The translations under genes and the position numbers were made by a program. The notes under the pieces are model-generated. The model was not told where the DNA came from. It was given only the letters and a program-made list of their open reading frames with translations, and searched no databases. Positions 1-4,257 of a DNA stretch of 5,701 nucleotides are shown here, one piece after another. The DNA is from Gammaproteobacteria bacterium (GTDB taxonomy: Bacteria; Pseudomonadota; Gammaproteobacteria; Pseudomonadales; Pseudohongiellaceae): NCBI GenBank assembly GCA_002684935.1, contig NYWC01000025.1:16103-21803 (forward strand), written 5' to 3'. Position 1 is the stretch's first letter, and every line of letters begins with the position of its first letter.

Positions 1-198
1 TTGCGGCCGCGCCTCGCCATTAATTTCCGTGTCGATCCCCGCCATGATTCGCAGTAGGGTAGACTTTCCCGCACCGTTCAAACCCAGCACACCAATCTTC
101 GCGCCCGGGAAAAAGGACAGGGATATATCTTTCAGGATTTCGCGCTTGGGCGGGACTACCTTGCCGACACGGTTCATGGTGTATACGAACTGAGACAA
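1..198 (-). CDS. ettA: EttA, energy-dependent translational throttle (ABC-F ATPase), N-terminal 66 codons
   Basis: EttA is a cytoplasmic ABC-F protein that binds the ribosomal E site and gates the first steps of elongation according to the ATP/ADP ratio. Only residues 1-66 are in the window; the gene runs off the left edge with an open frame. The protein begins MSQFVYTMNRVGKVVPPKRE and has a Walker A motif GLNGAGKS at residues 39-46, with the family-typical ISLSFFPGAKIGVLG before it and LLRIMAGID after it. The start is TTG at 198, not the ATG at 177, because SQFVYTM is conserved in EttA and an AAGGA Shine-Dalgarno lies 8-9 bases upstream. The coding part is clearly richer in GC than everything to its right. 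The promoter, ribosome site and TTG codon lie in a repeat that recurs at 5533-5666, so they appear to be supplied by an integrated element. Identification is very secure; the expression-signal origin is inference. Confidence 0.97.
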   Translation of the reverse strand, partial: MSQFVYTMNRVGKVVPPKREILKDISLSFFPGAKIGVLGLNGAGKSTLLRIMAGIDTEINGEARPQ

Positions 199-205
199 AT
201 TAATA

Positions 206-262
206 TTCCTTATATATCAGTAGTTTATAGTACACAAAATTATCTAGTAAACTTTTAGTAAA
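206..262 (-). promoter_or_regulatory. Putative promoter and Shine-Dalgarno of ettA inside the repeat
   Basis: Read on the minus strand, a TTTACT box (complement of 246-251) is followed after 16 bases by TATAAA (complement of 224-229), a plausible sigma70 pair. An AAGGA ribosome site (207-211) precedes the TTG start at 198. A second TTTACT (257-262) sits 11 bases further upstream; both overlap the tandem TAGTAAAC repeats, so a protein bound there could compete with RNA polymerase. The same boxes occur in the copy at 5578-5605. Box assignment is from consensus only. Confidence 0.5.
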
Positions 263-263
263 C
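245..263. repeat. Tandem TAGTAAAC pair, 11-bp spacing (copy A arm)
   Basis: TAGTAAAC occurs at 245-252 and again at 256-263, so the two units sit about one helical turn apart. The pair begins 49 bp after the end of the core at 196. Identical pairs lie at the same distance from core C, and a diverged pair at the same distance from core B. This spacing and placement resemble arm-type binding sites of a tyrosine recombinase or its directionality factor. The binding protein is inference. Confidence 0.6.
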
Positions 264-316
264 TTTTTCAGTTCGTATACCTTCCAGATAAACCCCATTT
301 TACACCATCAAAGTCA

Positions 317-337
317 CTAAACTCTTATGAGATTCAC
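317..337 (-). pseudogene. Remnant of a recombinase 3' end (last six codons plus stop)
   Basis: Directly after the stop of the glycine-zipper gene, the minus strand reads VNLIRV then TAG (337 to 317). The same position in copy C reads KNAVNLVSV then TAA (5701-5672), and the recombinase piece at 715 ends RNAVNLVAI. I infer that these codons are the original recombinase terminus of Element I, left behind when the glycine-zipper gene became placed upstream. The match is short and rests on the alignment with copy C. Confidence 0.45.
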
Positions 338-715
338 TCAATCGTCTATGACTACCGTGTGTAGAGAACCGTCAACCCTCAAAGTGACAAGTTTTCCGCG
401 CTTGATCTCCGTCACCACATCCCGACAGACTTCTCGCATCTGAAGATTTCCAGTGTTCTCAGAGTGATTTCTTCCGATATTTGTTCCAGTGATCGTTCCG
501 AGAACAGTTGCGATCTCCTTACCTGAACCTCCTCCGATCTGCTTTCCGATCAATTCACCGATCAGTGAATTTCCTAGCGAATTCTCGACGTAAACCTCTC
601 TCATTTCACACTCTTGCTGAGTTACAGACACGAATCTGTCTCTTTCTGAGACGATTTCTACCTCTGAGTGAGCAATATTTGAGAGAAACACCATCAAAAA
701 CAGTGAAAATCTCAT
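338..715 (-). CDS. Small secreted glycine-zipper protein
   Basis: The 125-residue protein has an N-terminal signal peptide (about 1-17, likely cleavage after AHS) and a central glycine zipper at 48-81. Small-residue spacing is four: G53, G57, G61, G65, then G73, G77, G81, with the family-typical GSGKEIATVLG segment. This matches the glycine-zipper 2TM / 17-kDa surface antigen type of envelope protein. C36 and C97 flank the zipper and could form a disulphide; no lipobox is present. The ATG overlaps the TAA stop of the upstream recombinase piece (TAATG), which indicates translational coupling; no good Shine-Dalgarno is visible otherwise. Transcription would run towards ettA. Its role in a mobile element is unknown; stabilising the envelope or acting as cargo is speculative. 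The family call is good, the function unknown. Confidence 0.85.
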   Translation of the reverse strand: MRFSLFLMVFLSNIAHSEVEIVSERDRFVSVTQQECEMREVYVENSLGNSLIGELIGKQIGGGSGKEIATVLGTITGTNIGRNHSENTGNLQMREVCRDVVTEIKRGKLVTLRVDGSLHTVVIDD

Positions 716-960
716 TAGATGGCAACCAGATTCACAGCATTTCGTAACTTGTCGACGCTGACATCGATGTATTGCTGTGTAACTGCTGATGACGAGTGTC
801 GTGCTAGTTCCTGTATCACCCGTGTAGAAACACCTTTTTCTGACAAATTTGAGATGAAGGTTCGTCTTCCCGAATGTGACGAACAGGTGTTTAACCCGAT
901 CTGCAGAGAGAACCTGTGAGAGATTATTGAAGAGGAGTTTTTTTGGTAGGTCTGAACCCT
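715..960 (-). pseudogene. Tyrosine recombinase (phage-integrase family), C-terminal fragment
   Basis: The minus strand is open from about 1037 down to the TAA at 717-715 and encodes the C-terminal catalytic part of a tyrosine recombinase. Key stretches are CSSHSGRRTFISNLSEKGVS, then TRVIQELARHSS, then VTQQYIDV. The HxxR pair is His 874-876 and Arg 865-867; the third-position His lies in LARHSS; the nucleophilic Tyr is 769-771. The usual LAGH is LARH here. The last residues are RNAVNLVAI. The upstream part with the first catalytic Arg and the Lys is absent: recognisable similarity fades near 930-960, and an in-frame TGA lies at 1038-1040. It is therefore a truncated gene. There is no start codon with similarity, so it is easily missed. 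It overlaps the start of the glycine-zipper gene by one base. An N-terminal candidate lies at 1996-2249. Confidence 0.85.
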
Positions 961-1005
961 TGAAATATGCCAGGTTGTGAGAGAAACTCCCGTGAGGTCA
1001 TTTAT

Positions 1006-1012
1006 GGAGGGG
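1006..1012 (+). promoter_or_regulatory. Strong ribosome binding site for the 1017 gene
   Basis: GGAGGGG lies four bases before the ATG at 1017 and fixes this start. The rest of the 716-1005 interval is the antisense recombinase piece; I see no convincing plus-strand promoter in it. Confidence 0.7.
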
Positions 1013-1016
1013 AAAA

Positions 1017-1478
1017 ATGAGATTTCTAAATTTGGTACTCACCACCATACTTGTTCAGCCATTATTAGCACAAGATTATTCTTTGCAGGCTTCTTTTGAT
1101 TCCGTTAATTTGACTAGTGGATTTTCTCCAGACCCCTTGGAATACGATATGATTTCAGGAGGATCAATCGACGCATCGAAACTGGGAAAAGATTGCACAG
1201 GATATATTGCGGATGCACCCGACTTCGAACTCACATTCGAAGCAGGGATTCTCGAACTTTGGATCTCTGTAATTTCGTCAGTAGATACCACATTAGTCAT
1301 CAATACACCCAATGGCGAATGGATCTGTGATGATGATAGCGGGGGAAATCTTGACCCATCTATTCACTTTCCGAAAGCCCCGAGTGGGACATTCGATGTC
1401 TGGATAGGCACCTATGATTCAACAAGCATGCACGAAGCTACATTATATGTTTCTGAACTGGGAGCCTATGGCAACTAA
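1017..1478 (+). CDS. Secreted beta-rich protein with a DTTLVIN...CDDDSGG domain
   Basis: The 153-residue protein starts with a signal peptide (1-18, cleavage likely after LLA). The mature part is one small domain: GFSPDP (35-40), GGSIDASKLGKDCTGYI (48-64), PDFELTF (68-74), DTTLVINTPNGEWICDDDSGG (starting at 90, ending at 110) and SGTFDVWIGTY (123-133). C60 and C104 may pair, and the acidic D105-D107 run could bind a cation. The pattern recalls extracellular beta-sandwich domains similar to the pre-peptidase C-terminal (PPC) type, which often accompany secreted peptidases; here the domain stands alone with no enzyme. It sits inside the broken recombinase, on the opposite strand, upstream of a CsgG-like gene remnant. 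Export is well supported, the domain family is from memory of the pattern, and the function is unknown. Confidence 0.85.
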   Translation: MRFLNLVLTTILVQPLLAQDYSLQASFDSVNLTSGFSPDPLEYDMISGGSIDASKLGKDCTGYIADAPDFELTFEAGILELWISVISSVDTTLVINTPNGEWICDDDSGGNLDPSIHFPKAPSGTFDVWIGTYDSTSMHEATLYVSELGAYGN

Positions 1479-1632
1479 GATGTAGACGCTCAGACTTAAT
1501 CCGTCAGTTTCCAAGCGGGGTAGCTCCGCAAAACCTTCCAGTGAGTGTCGTGGTTCATTCATTCTGATCTTTTCTAATTCCTTCCCAACTAGCATTTTTT
1601 GTCCCAGCAGTTGACTCTGTTTTTTCAAGAAT
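1479..1632. other. Short unassigned stretch between the 1017 gene and the CsgG-like remnant
   Basis: I find no gene here with supporting signals. A GC-rich hairpin (1515-1529, GCGGGG/CTCCGC with a three-base loop) is not followed by a T run on either strand. A minus-strand frame runs through it (from 1664 to 1443), but it overlaps the CsgG-like remnant and the end of the 1017 gene and matches nothing I know. Confidence 0.4.
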
Positions 1633-1881
1633 GCAACCATCTTAGTCAATGAGGTCAGATCCAATTTCTCAATTGCGGAGATAGTGATTAACAGCTCCGA
1701 TCCTTCGGCTGGCGATGTCGCCTATTACCTTAATTCAAGGGACGATATCAGAGCAGTCGATAGGTGCGTTGACGCAACACGAAGAGCGATAAGTTCATGT
1801 GAGAGCAATCCTGATGGCAGGAAATGCGAAAGTCGCTCACAAACAAGAGAGGAAAGGTGCTCAGTCTTACTCGATCTTTGA
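1633..1881 (+). pseudogene. 3' remnant of a CsgG-like gene (paralogue of the 4254-5228 gene)
   Basis: The frame from 1633 to the TGA at 1879-1881 aligns without gaps to 4980-5228. The proteins share LVNEVRSNF, VINSSDP, AYYLNSRDDIRAV, the four Cys of the tail and the ending RCSVLLDL, with about a dozen, mostly conservative, differences in about 80 residues. Many DNA differences are synonymous, so the two were separate genes under selection before this one decayed, and this is not a recent copy. The 5' three-quarters are missing: an in-frame TGA at 1612-1614 and no homology upstream show truncation. The shared sequence ends a few bases after the stop. The secreted-protein gene at 1017 may once have stood next to the complete gene. 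Confidence 0.9.
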
Positions 1882-1995
1882 GAATTAATTCCAGCCAGTT
1901 CTGATTGATTTGAGTGCTGACCAGTATCCAGTGTCTGAGAGCAGAATAAATTGAAGTGAGAGAAAGTAAAGTGCTGTGAAAAGAAGCTCCTAATA

Positions 1996-2249
1996 TTTCC
2001 AATCCTGCCACCCATGCCAACTCTCTTGAGACTGTCAGCAATATCTTTATAGACTTCAAATGCTTCGAGAACTGCATCCCTCTCATTAGTCGCTTTCAAT
2101 GAGAGATATTGATACTTCGATTGCTGCTGATTTCTGATTCTGAGTCGATACGAGAACACCATTCCACTCTTATTCTCGTATGTGCGAAGTACTAGAACTG
2201 CTGAACTTGGGATGATTTCCCTGATGTTCTTTTGGATGAGATTTTTCAA
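1996..2249 (-). pseudogene. Probable N-terminal fragment of a tyrosine recombinase
   Basis: From a TTG at 2249 the minus strand encodes about 84 residues with a typical arm-binding/SAM-like recombinase start: LRTYENKSGMVFSYRLRIRN, then KYQYLSLKATNERDAVLEAF and YKDIADSLKRVGMGG. Recombinases of this type show a basic beta-strand part, then an 'S-L-x-T' motif and an Ala-rich helix before the core-binding domain. After about 1996 the frame stays open but reads as low-information sequence and runs antisense through the CsgG-like remnant to 1725, so the true similarity should end near 2000. Position and strand fit the missing 5' end of the recombinase at 715-960, with the middle replaced by cargo. 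The start codon is uncertain: TTG at 2249 has no clear Shine-Dalgarno, and a stop lies at 2256-2258. The family call is moderate. Confidence 0.5.
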
Positions 2250-2266
2250 TGAGATTTACCGAGATT

Positions 2267-2338
2267 TAGTAAACTTTCTAGTAAAACCCGACGGTGTTAC
2301 TAATTGATTCTTTTACTCCTAGTAAACCTTTAGTAAGC
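2267..2338. repeat. Two pairs of TAGTAAA-type repeats at the right end of Element I
   Basis: TAGTAAAC (2267-2274) and TAGTAAAA (2279-2286) form one pair with 12-bp spacing. TAGTAAAC (2320-2327) and TAGTAAGC (2331-2338) form a second with 11-bp spacing. All four units have the same orientation as those at 245-263 and 5599-5617. The pairs end about 110 and 58 bp left of core B. They lie just upstream of the likely start of the recombinase N-terminal fragment, so they could also act on its expression. Confidence 0.55.
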
Positions 2339-2375
2339 TATTTTAGATACTATAAATTATTGATATATATAAATA

Positions 2376-2414
2376 TTATATAACTATGTTCATCGTGTAT
2401 ACAAACTGAGACAT
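2376..2414 (-). pseudogene. Orphan ettA head, copy B (12 residues)
   Basis: ATG at 2414-2412 begins MSQFVYTMN, identical to EttA residues 1-9, then IVI and a TAA at 2378-2376. A weak AGG lies eight bases upstream. All base differences from the ettA copy within codons 2-9 are synonymous (TTC to TTT, ACC to ACG). It is a relic of a gene start captured by the element or left by integration; it may still be translated as a short peptide. Confidence 0.7.
2388..2414. repeat. Direct repeat, copy B: ettA-head core between Elements I and II
   Basis: The 18-bp core at 2395-2412 differs from the ettA copy (179-196) at a single base, and the match extends left through 2388 (23 of 25 over 172-196). Unlike copies A and C, the sequence to its right is different and supplies an ATG (complement of 2412-2414) in place of TTG. 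To its left lies the inverted, diverged version of the A/C right arm. I read this as the junction of Element I's right end with the left end of a different element type. Confidence 0.7.
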
Positions 2415-2417
2415 AAA

Positions 2418-2507
2418 ATATACCTAATAAAAACAATAGCTTATGACTATCAATATCCCAATGTATAACTTTTGTATAACATTACTCGATAAAACTATTA
2501 GGTATAT
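2418..2507. repeat. 12-bp perfect inverted repeat at the left end of Element II
   Basis: ATATACCTAATA (2418-2429) is the reverse complement of TATTAGGTATAT (2496-2507). The loop holds the TGTATAAC pair. This parallels copy A, where an inverted repeat also encloses the arm-like pair, so both element types share an architecture though not the sequence. Confidence 0.5.
2462..2480. repeat. Tandem TGTATAAC pair, 11-bp spacing (left arm of Element II)
   Basis: TGTATAAC occurs at 2462-2469 and 2473-2480. It starts 50 bp right of core B, matching the 49-bp distance of the TAGTAAAC pairs in copies A and C, although the repeat sequence differs. Same geometry with a different word suggests related recombination machinery with a changed DNA specificity. 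A similar pair lies near the right end of Element II (5408-5427). Confidence 0.55.
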
Positions 2508-2671
2508 CAGTCACTTATGAGTGCTTATTTTACTGTAAAAATCTCCTCAGTAGTTGAGTAGATTCACGCTGCTCCGTAGATCCTTAGGGGTTTTTTGCTG
2601 AGCTGATTGACTACGTTATTTTCAGAAAGGGTCTATTTGCGGTTCTTAGCCGTTCACGCTATGTTGACCTT

Positions 2672-3355
2672 GTGCTCAAAATGACTATTTCTAAAAAGAA
2701 ATCACGCTTCCTATTTTATGCCTTTGTTGTAACGCTTGGGCTAAGTTGTGCAACGAGATTCGATCAGGTTTTCTCCGAGCATTACGCAGAAACTGCATGT
2801 GATTTTTCTATCCTATGCCAATTCGACTCGAATCTCGTTGGGTTGGAGCTCGTCAGAAAAGTTTCAGCAGGTCTGGCGAGGACCCGATCTGGGCAGTTGC
2901 GTAAAGGGTGTTCGTTCGACGGGGCAGCTTATGAGTGCAGAGAAAAAGCTTTAGCCATAGAGAAGACTAACATTTTACAAAATCCGAACTTTAATGCTGT
3001 TATCGATGGCTTCTACTCAAGTACGCCGTTCCATTCCCCATCGCCTTGCGAGCTTTACGTCCTGCGACCTTCTGGAAATGAGCATTATCTGACCGTCGAC
3101 AAGATGTATGATTTCTCCAGCGGACTACCTTCGAGTTTACAGATCAATGATGTTACCGGATTGCCACTCCAAGATTTCACAGAAATCACAATGTCGTGCT
3201 CTGAAGACTGCTTCTTCGATGTAGAGCTTGAGACAGCGTCTAACCAAATAAGTTTTGTCGTCAGCGATTCTAGGTATAGTGGTCGGTTAAAGCTGGCAGA
3301 GAAAAACTCTAGAATCGATAAGTTACAAGAGGTGCTCCAATTATGTCATATATGA
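2672..3355 (+). CDS. Exported Cys-rich protein, possible lipoprotein, first gene of the CsgG-like operon
   Basis: I do not recognise the family. From the GTG at 2672 the protein has 227 residues; the ATG at 2681 (residue 4) is an equally good start, and neither has a clear Shine-Dalgarno. A basic KKK (8-10) precedes a hydrophobic stretch (13-25) that ends at C26. The LGLSC sequence is only a poor lipobox (Gly at -3), so either a lipoprotein or a standard secreted protein is possible. The rest has eight more Cys (43, 49, 80, 89, 126, 176, 180, 225), which suggests disulphides in the periplasm, with clusters CDFSILC and CSEDC. The end overlaps the next gene by 13 bases, and the Shine-Dalgarno of that gene lies inside this one, so the two are coupled. 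Small exported partners are common beside CsgG-like genes, so a joint envelope complex is a reasonable guess. Confidence 0.85.
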   Translation: MLKMTISKKKSRFLFYAFVVTLGLSCATRFDQVFSEHYAETACDFSILCQFDSNLVGLELVRKVSAGLARTRSGQLRKGCSFDGAAYECREKALAIEKTNILQNPNFNAVIDGFYSSTPFHSPSPCELYVLRPSGNEHYLTVDKMYDFSSGLPSSLQINDVTGLPLQDFTEITMSCSEDCFFDVELETASNQISFVVSDSRYSGRLKLAEKNSRIDKLQEVLQLCHI

Positions 3356-4257
3356 GGTTTTCTGATTTTTGGTTTCGAGCAGCAGTATGTATCTTAATCG
3401 GAATACCAACAATGAGTGTGGGACAAGAACTGCCTATTGTCGCTGTTTCGAATTTTGATTCAACTTTTGATAATGATGGATATTTTCGAACAGAAACTAA
3501 CCCCGATAACTACGAAGCGATGCTTGAGACTCAACTCGTTAAAGTAGGTCGTTTTGAAGTATATGAACGCAGTCGGCTAGACGAAATATTGGGTGAGCAA
3601 GGTCTCCAAGAAGTTCTTGCTGGCGGCTCTGCGCTTAGTATCGATGGAATCGACTATTTGATCTACGGCTCAGTTACAAAATTTACCTCTGAGAGGCAGG
3701 AGATAAATACTGGGCAATTTAATTCGTCTTCCACTGTCTTCACATTTGGCGTCGATATTAAAATAGTTGATGTCGACAGCGGCGAAATTGTGAGAGCTGA
3801 AACAATTGAGGCTTCGCAGACTTCTTCACAAGGACTTCGAACAGGTAATTTTGCGAATGGAGATCGCAATAATGACGCCGTAGTGGAGACTCAAAGGATC
3901 GTTGCGAAACGATCTGCAGCACTTCTCGCTGAAAGTATTTTCCCAATACGTGTTGTCGATGTAGATGAAGGAGATATTTATCTAAATTATGGCGACTCGA
4001 TACTAACTGTTGGAGATCAACTCGAAATAATTGAAGAAGGTGCTGATATTGTTGATATCGATTCAGGGTTAGTGTTGGGAAGCAGAGAATCACTGTTGGG
4101 AACAGTAGAGGTGACTACTACGAATACTGGGTTCTCCATTGCAAAAGTTATAAACGGGAGTACTGACATTGCAGCGGGAGCTAGAGCTAGATTGAATCTG
4201 CAGTCTTCTCGGGCAGGGGACGCTCAAAACAGTCAAAAAAGGGGTAGAAGAATATGA
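3343..4257 (+). CDS. CsgG-family exported protein with FlgT-C-like domain (first paralogue)
   Basis: The 304-residue protein has a signal peptide (about 1-27, cleavage near SVG-QE) but no lipid-anchor Cys, unlike curli CsgG. Residues 31-200 have CsgG features: PIVAVSNFDS at the start, LVKVGRFEVYERSRLDEILG (65-84), GIDYLIYGSVTKF (102-114) and VDIKIVDVDSGEIV (137-150). Residues 201-271 resemble the FlgT C-terminal domain: DIYLNYGDSILTVGDQLEI, then DIDSGLVLGS and FSIAKVI. CsgG forms outer-membrane secretion pores, while many CsgG-like proteins of this two-domain type are uncharacterised, so pore formation is inference. The start at 3343 is preferred over the ATG at 3352 because AAGAGGTG (3327-3334) lies eight bases before it. 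The stop overlaps the next start (ATGA at 4254). The C-terminal tail is basic (QKRGRRI). No curli subunit genes are nearby. Confidence 0.88.
   Translation: MSYMRFSDFWFRAAVCILIGIPTMSVGQELPIVAVSNFDSTFDNDGYFRTETNPDNYEAMLETQLVKVGRFEVYERSRLDEILGEQGLQEVLAGGSALSIDGIDYLIYGSVTKFTSERQEINTGQFNSSSTVFTFGVDIKIVDVDSGEIVRAETIEASQTSSQGLRTGNFANGDRNNDAVVETQRIVAKRSAALLAESIFPIRVVDVDEGDIYLNYGDSILTVGDQLEIIEEGADIVDIDSGLVLGSRESLLGTVEVTTTNTGFSIAKVINGSTDIAAGARARLNLQSSRAGDAQNSQKRGRRI

Larger units (their letters stand above)
181..280. repeat. 13-bp perfect inverted repeat around the promoter/arm region of copy A
   Basis: GTATACGAACTGA (181-193, within ettA codons 3-7) is repeated exactly in inverse orientation as TCAGTTCGTATAC (268-280). 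The 74 bp between them hold the ettA ribosome site, promoter boxes and TAGTAAAC pair. Copy C keeps the right arm exactly (5622-5634) but its core arm differs at two bases. The right arm could be a second core-type binding site or a relic of an older, opposite ettA-head insertion. Confidence 0.65.
179..312. repeat. Long direct repeat, copy A: attachment-like site at the ettA head (left end of Element I)
   Basis: This 134-bp stretch aligns without gaps to 5533-5666 (offset 5354), with six mismatches by eye (184, 187, 220, 223, 264, 299). Its first 18 bases (179-196) are ettA coding sequence and form the core shared by all three copies. To the right it contains the ettA ribosome site and promoter, two TAGTAAAC repeats, and an inverted copy of the core half (268-280). 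I infer that it is a junction between the chromosome (ettA side) and the left end of an integrated element. Similar behaviour is known for SXT/R391 elements, which insert in the 5' end of prfC and supply a new gene start. Confidence 0.75.
197..2412. mobile_element. Element I: recombinase-bearing element between cores A and B
   Basis: This is the unit between two direct copies of the ettA-head core. Its ends carry TAGTAAAC-type repeat pairs, and the sequences next to the two cores are imperfect inverted repeats: on the minus strand the left end reads TACTATAAACTACTGATATA, while the right end at 2348-2367 reads TACTATAAATTATTGATATA on the plus strand. Contents are a broken tyrosine recombinase, a glycine-zipper gene, a secreted-protein gene and a CsgG-like gene remnant. 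The recombinase is split, so the element is probably immobile by itself. Boundaries are inferred from the cores. Confidence 0.6.
2415..2671. other. Non-coding left end of Element II and leader of the envelope operon
   Basis: The left half holds the inverted repeat and TGTATAAC pair described separately. The right half leads into the operon: TTGACT at 2607-2612 with TCTATT at 2632-2637 (19-base spacing) is the only promoter-like pair I see, and it is weak. I find no gene in either strand and no clear terminator; the T run at 2591-2596 lacks a proper stem. Confidence 0.4.

Noticed and set aside
508..919. Two plus-strand open frames (508-747 and 719-919)
   Set aside because: They lie antisense to the glycine-zipper gene and the recombinase C-terminus, both of which have clear family motifs; neither frame has a ribosome site or recognisable content.
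1076..1312. Minus-strand frame of 78 residues
   Set aside because: It is fully antisense to the secreted-protein gene at 1017, which has a signal peptide and a strong ribosome site.
1515..1529. Terminator after the 1017 gene
   Set aside because: The hairpin has six pairs including a G-T pair, and no T run follows it on either strand.
1443..1664. Minus-strand frame with a Lys/Leu-rich start (73 residues)
   Set aside because: It overlaps both the 1017 gene end and the CsgG-like remnant on the other strand, has no ribosome site, and matches no family I recognise. It is left as unresolved sequence.
1725..1995. Continuation of the recombinase N-terminal frame through the CsgG-like remnant
   Set aside because: The frame is open, but this portion is antisense to a segment whose plus-strand coding is proven by its homologue at 4980-5228, so the shared frame is chance. 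A second minus frame (1748-2086) is rejected likewise.
2575..2600. Terminator near the T run at 2591-2596
   Set aside because: No stem longer than about three pairs precedes the T run, and there is no gene immediately upstream on the plus strand.
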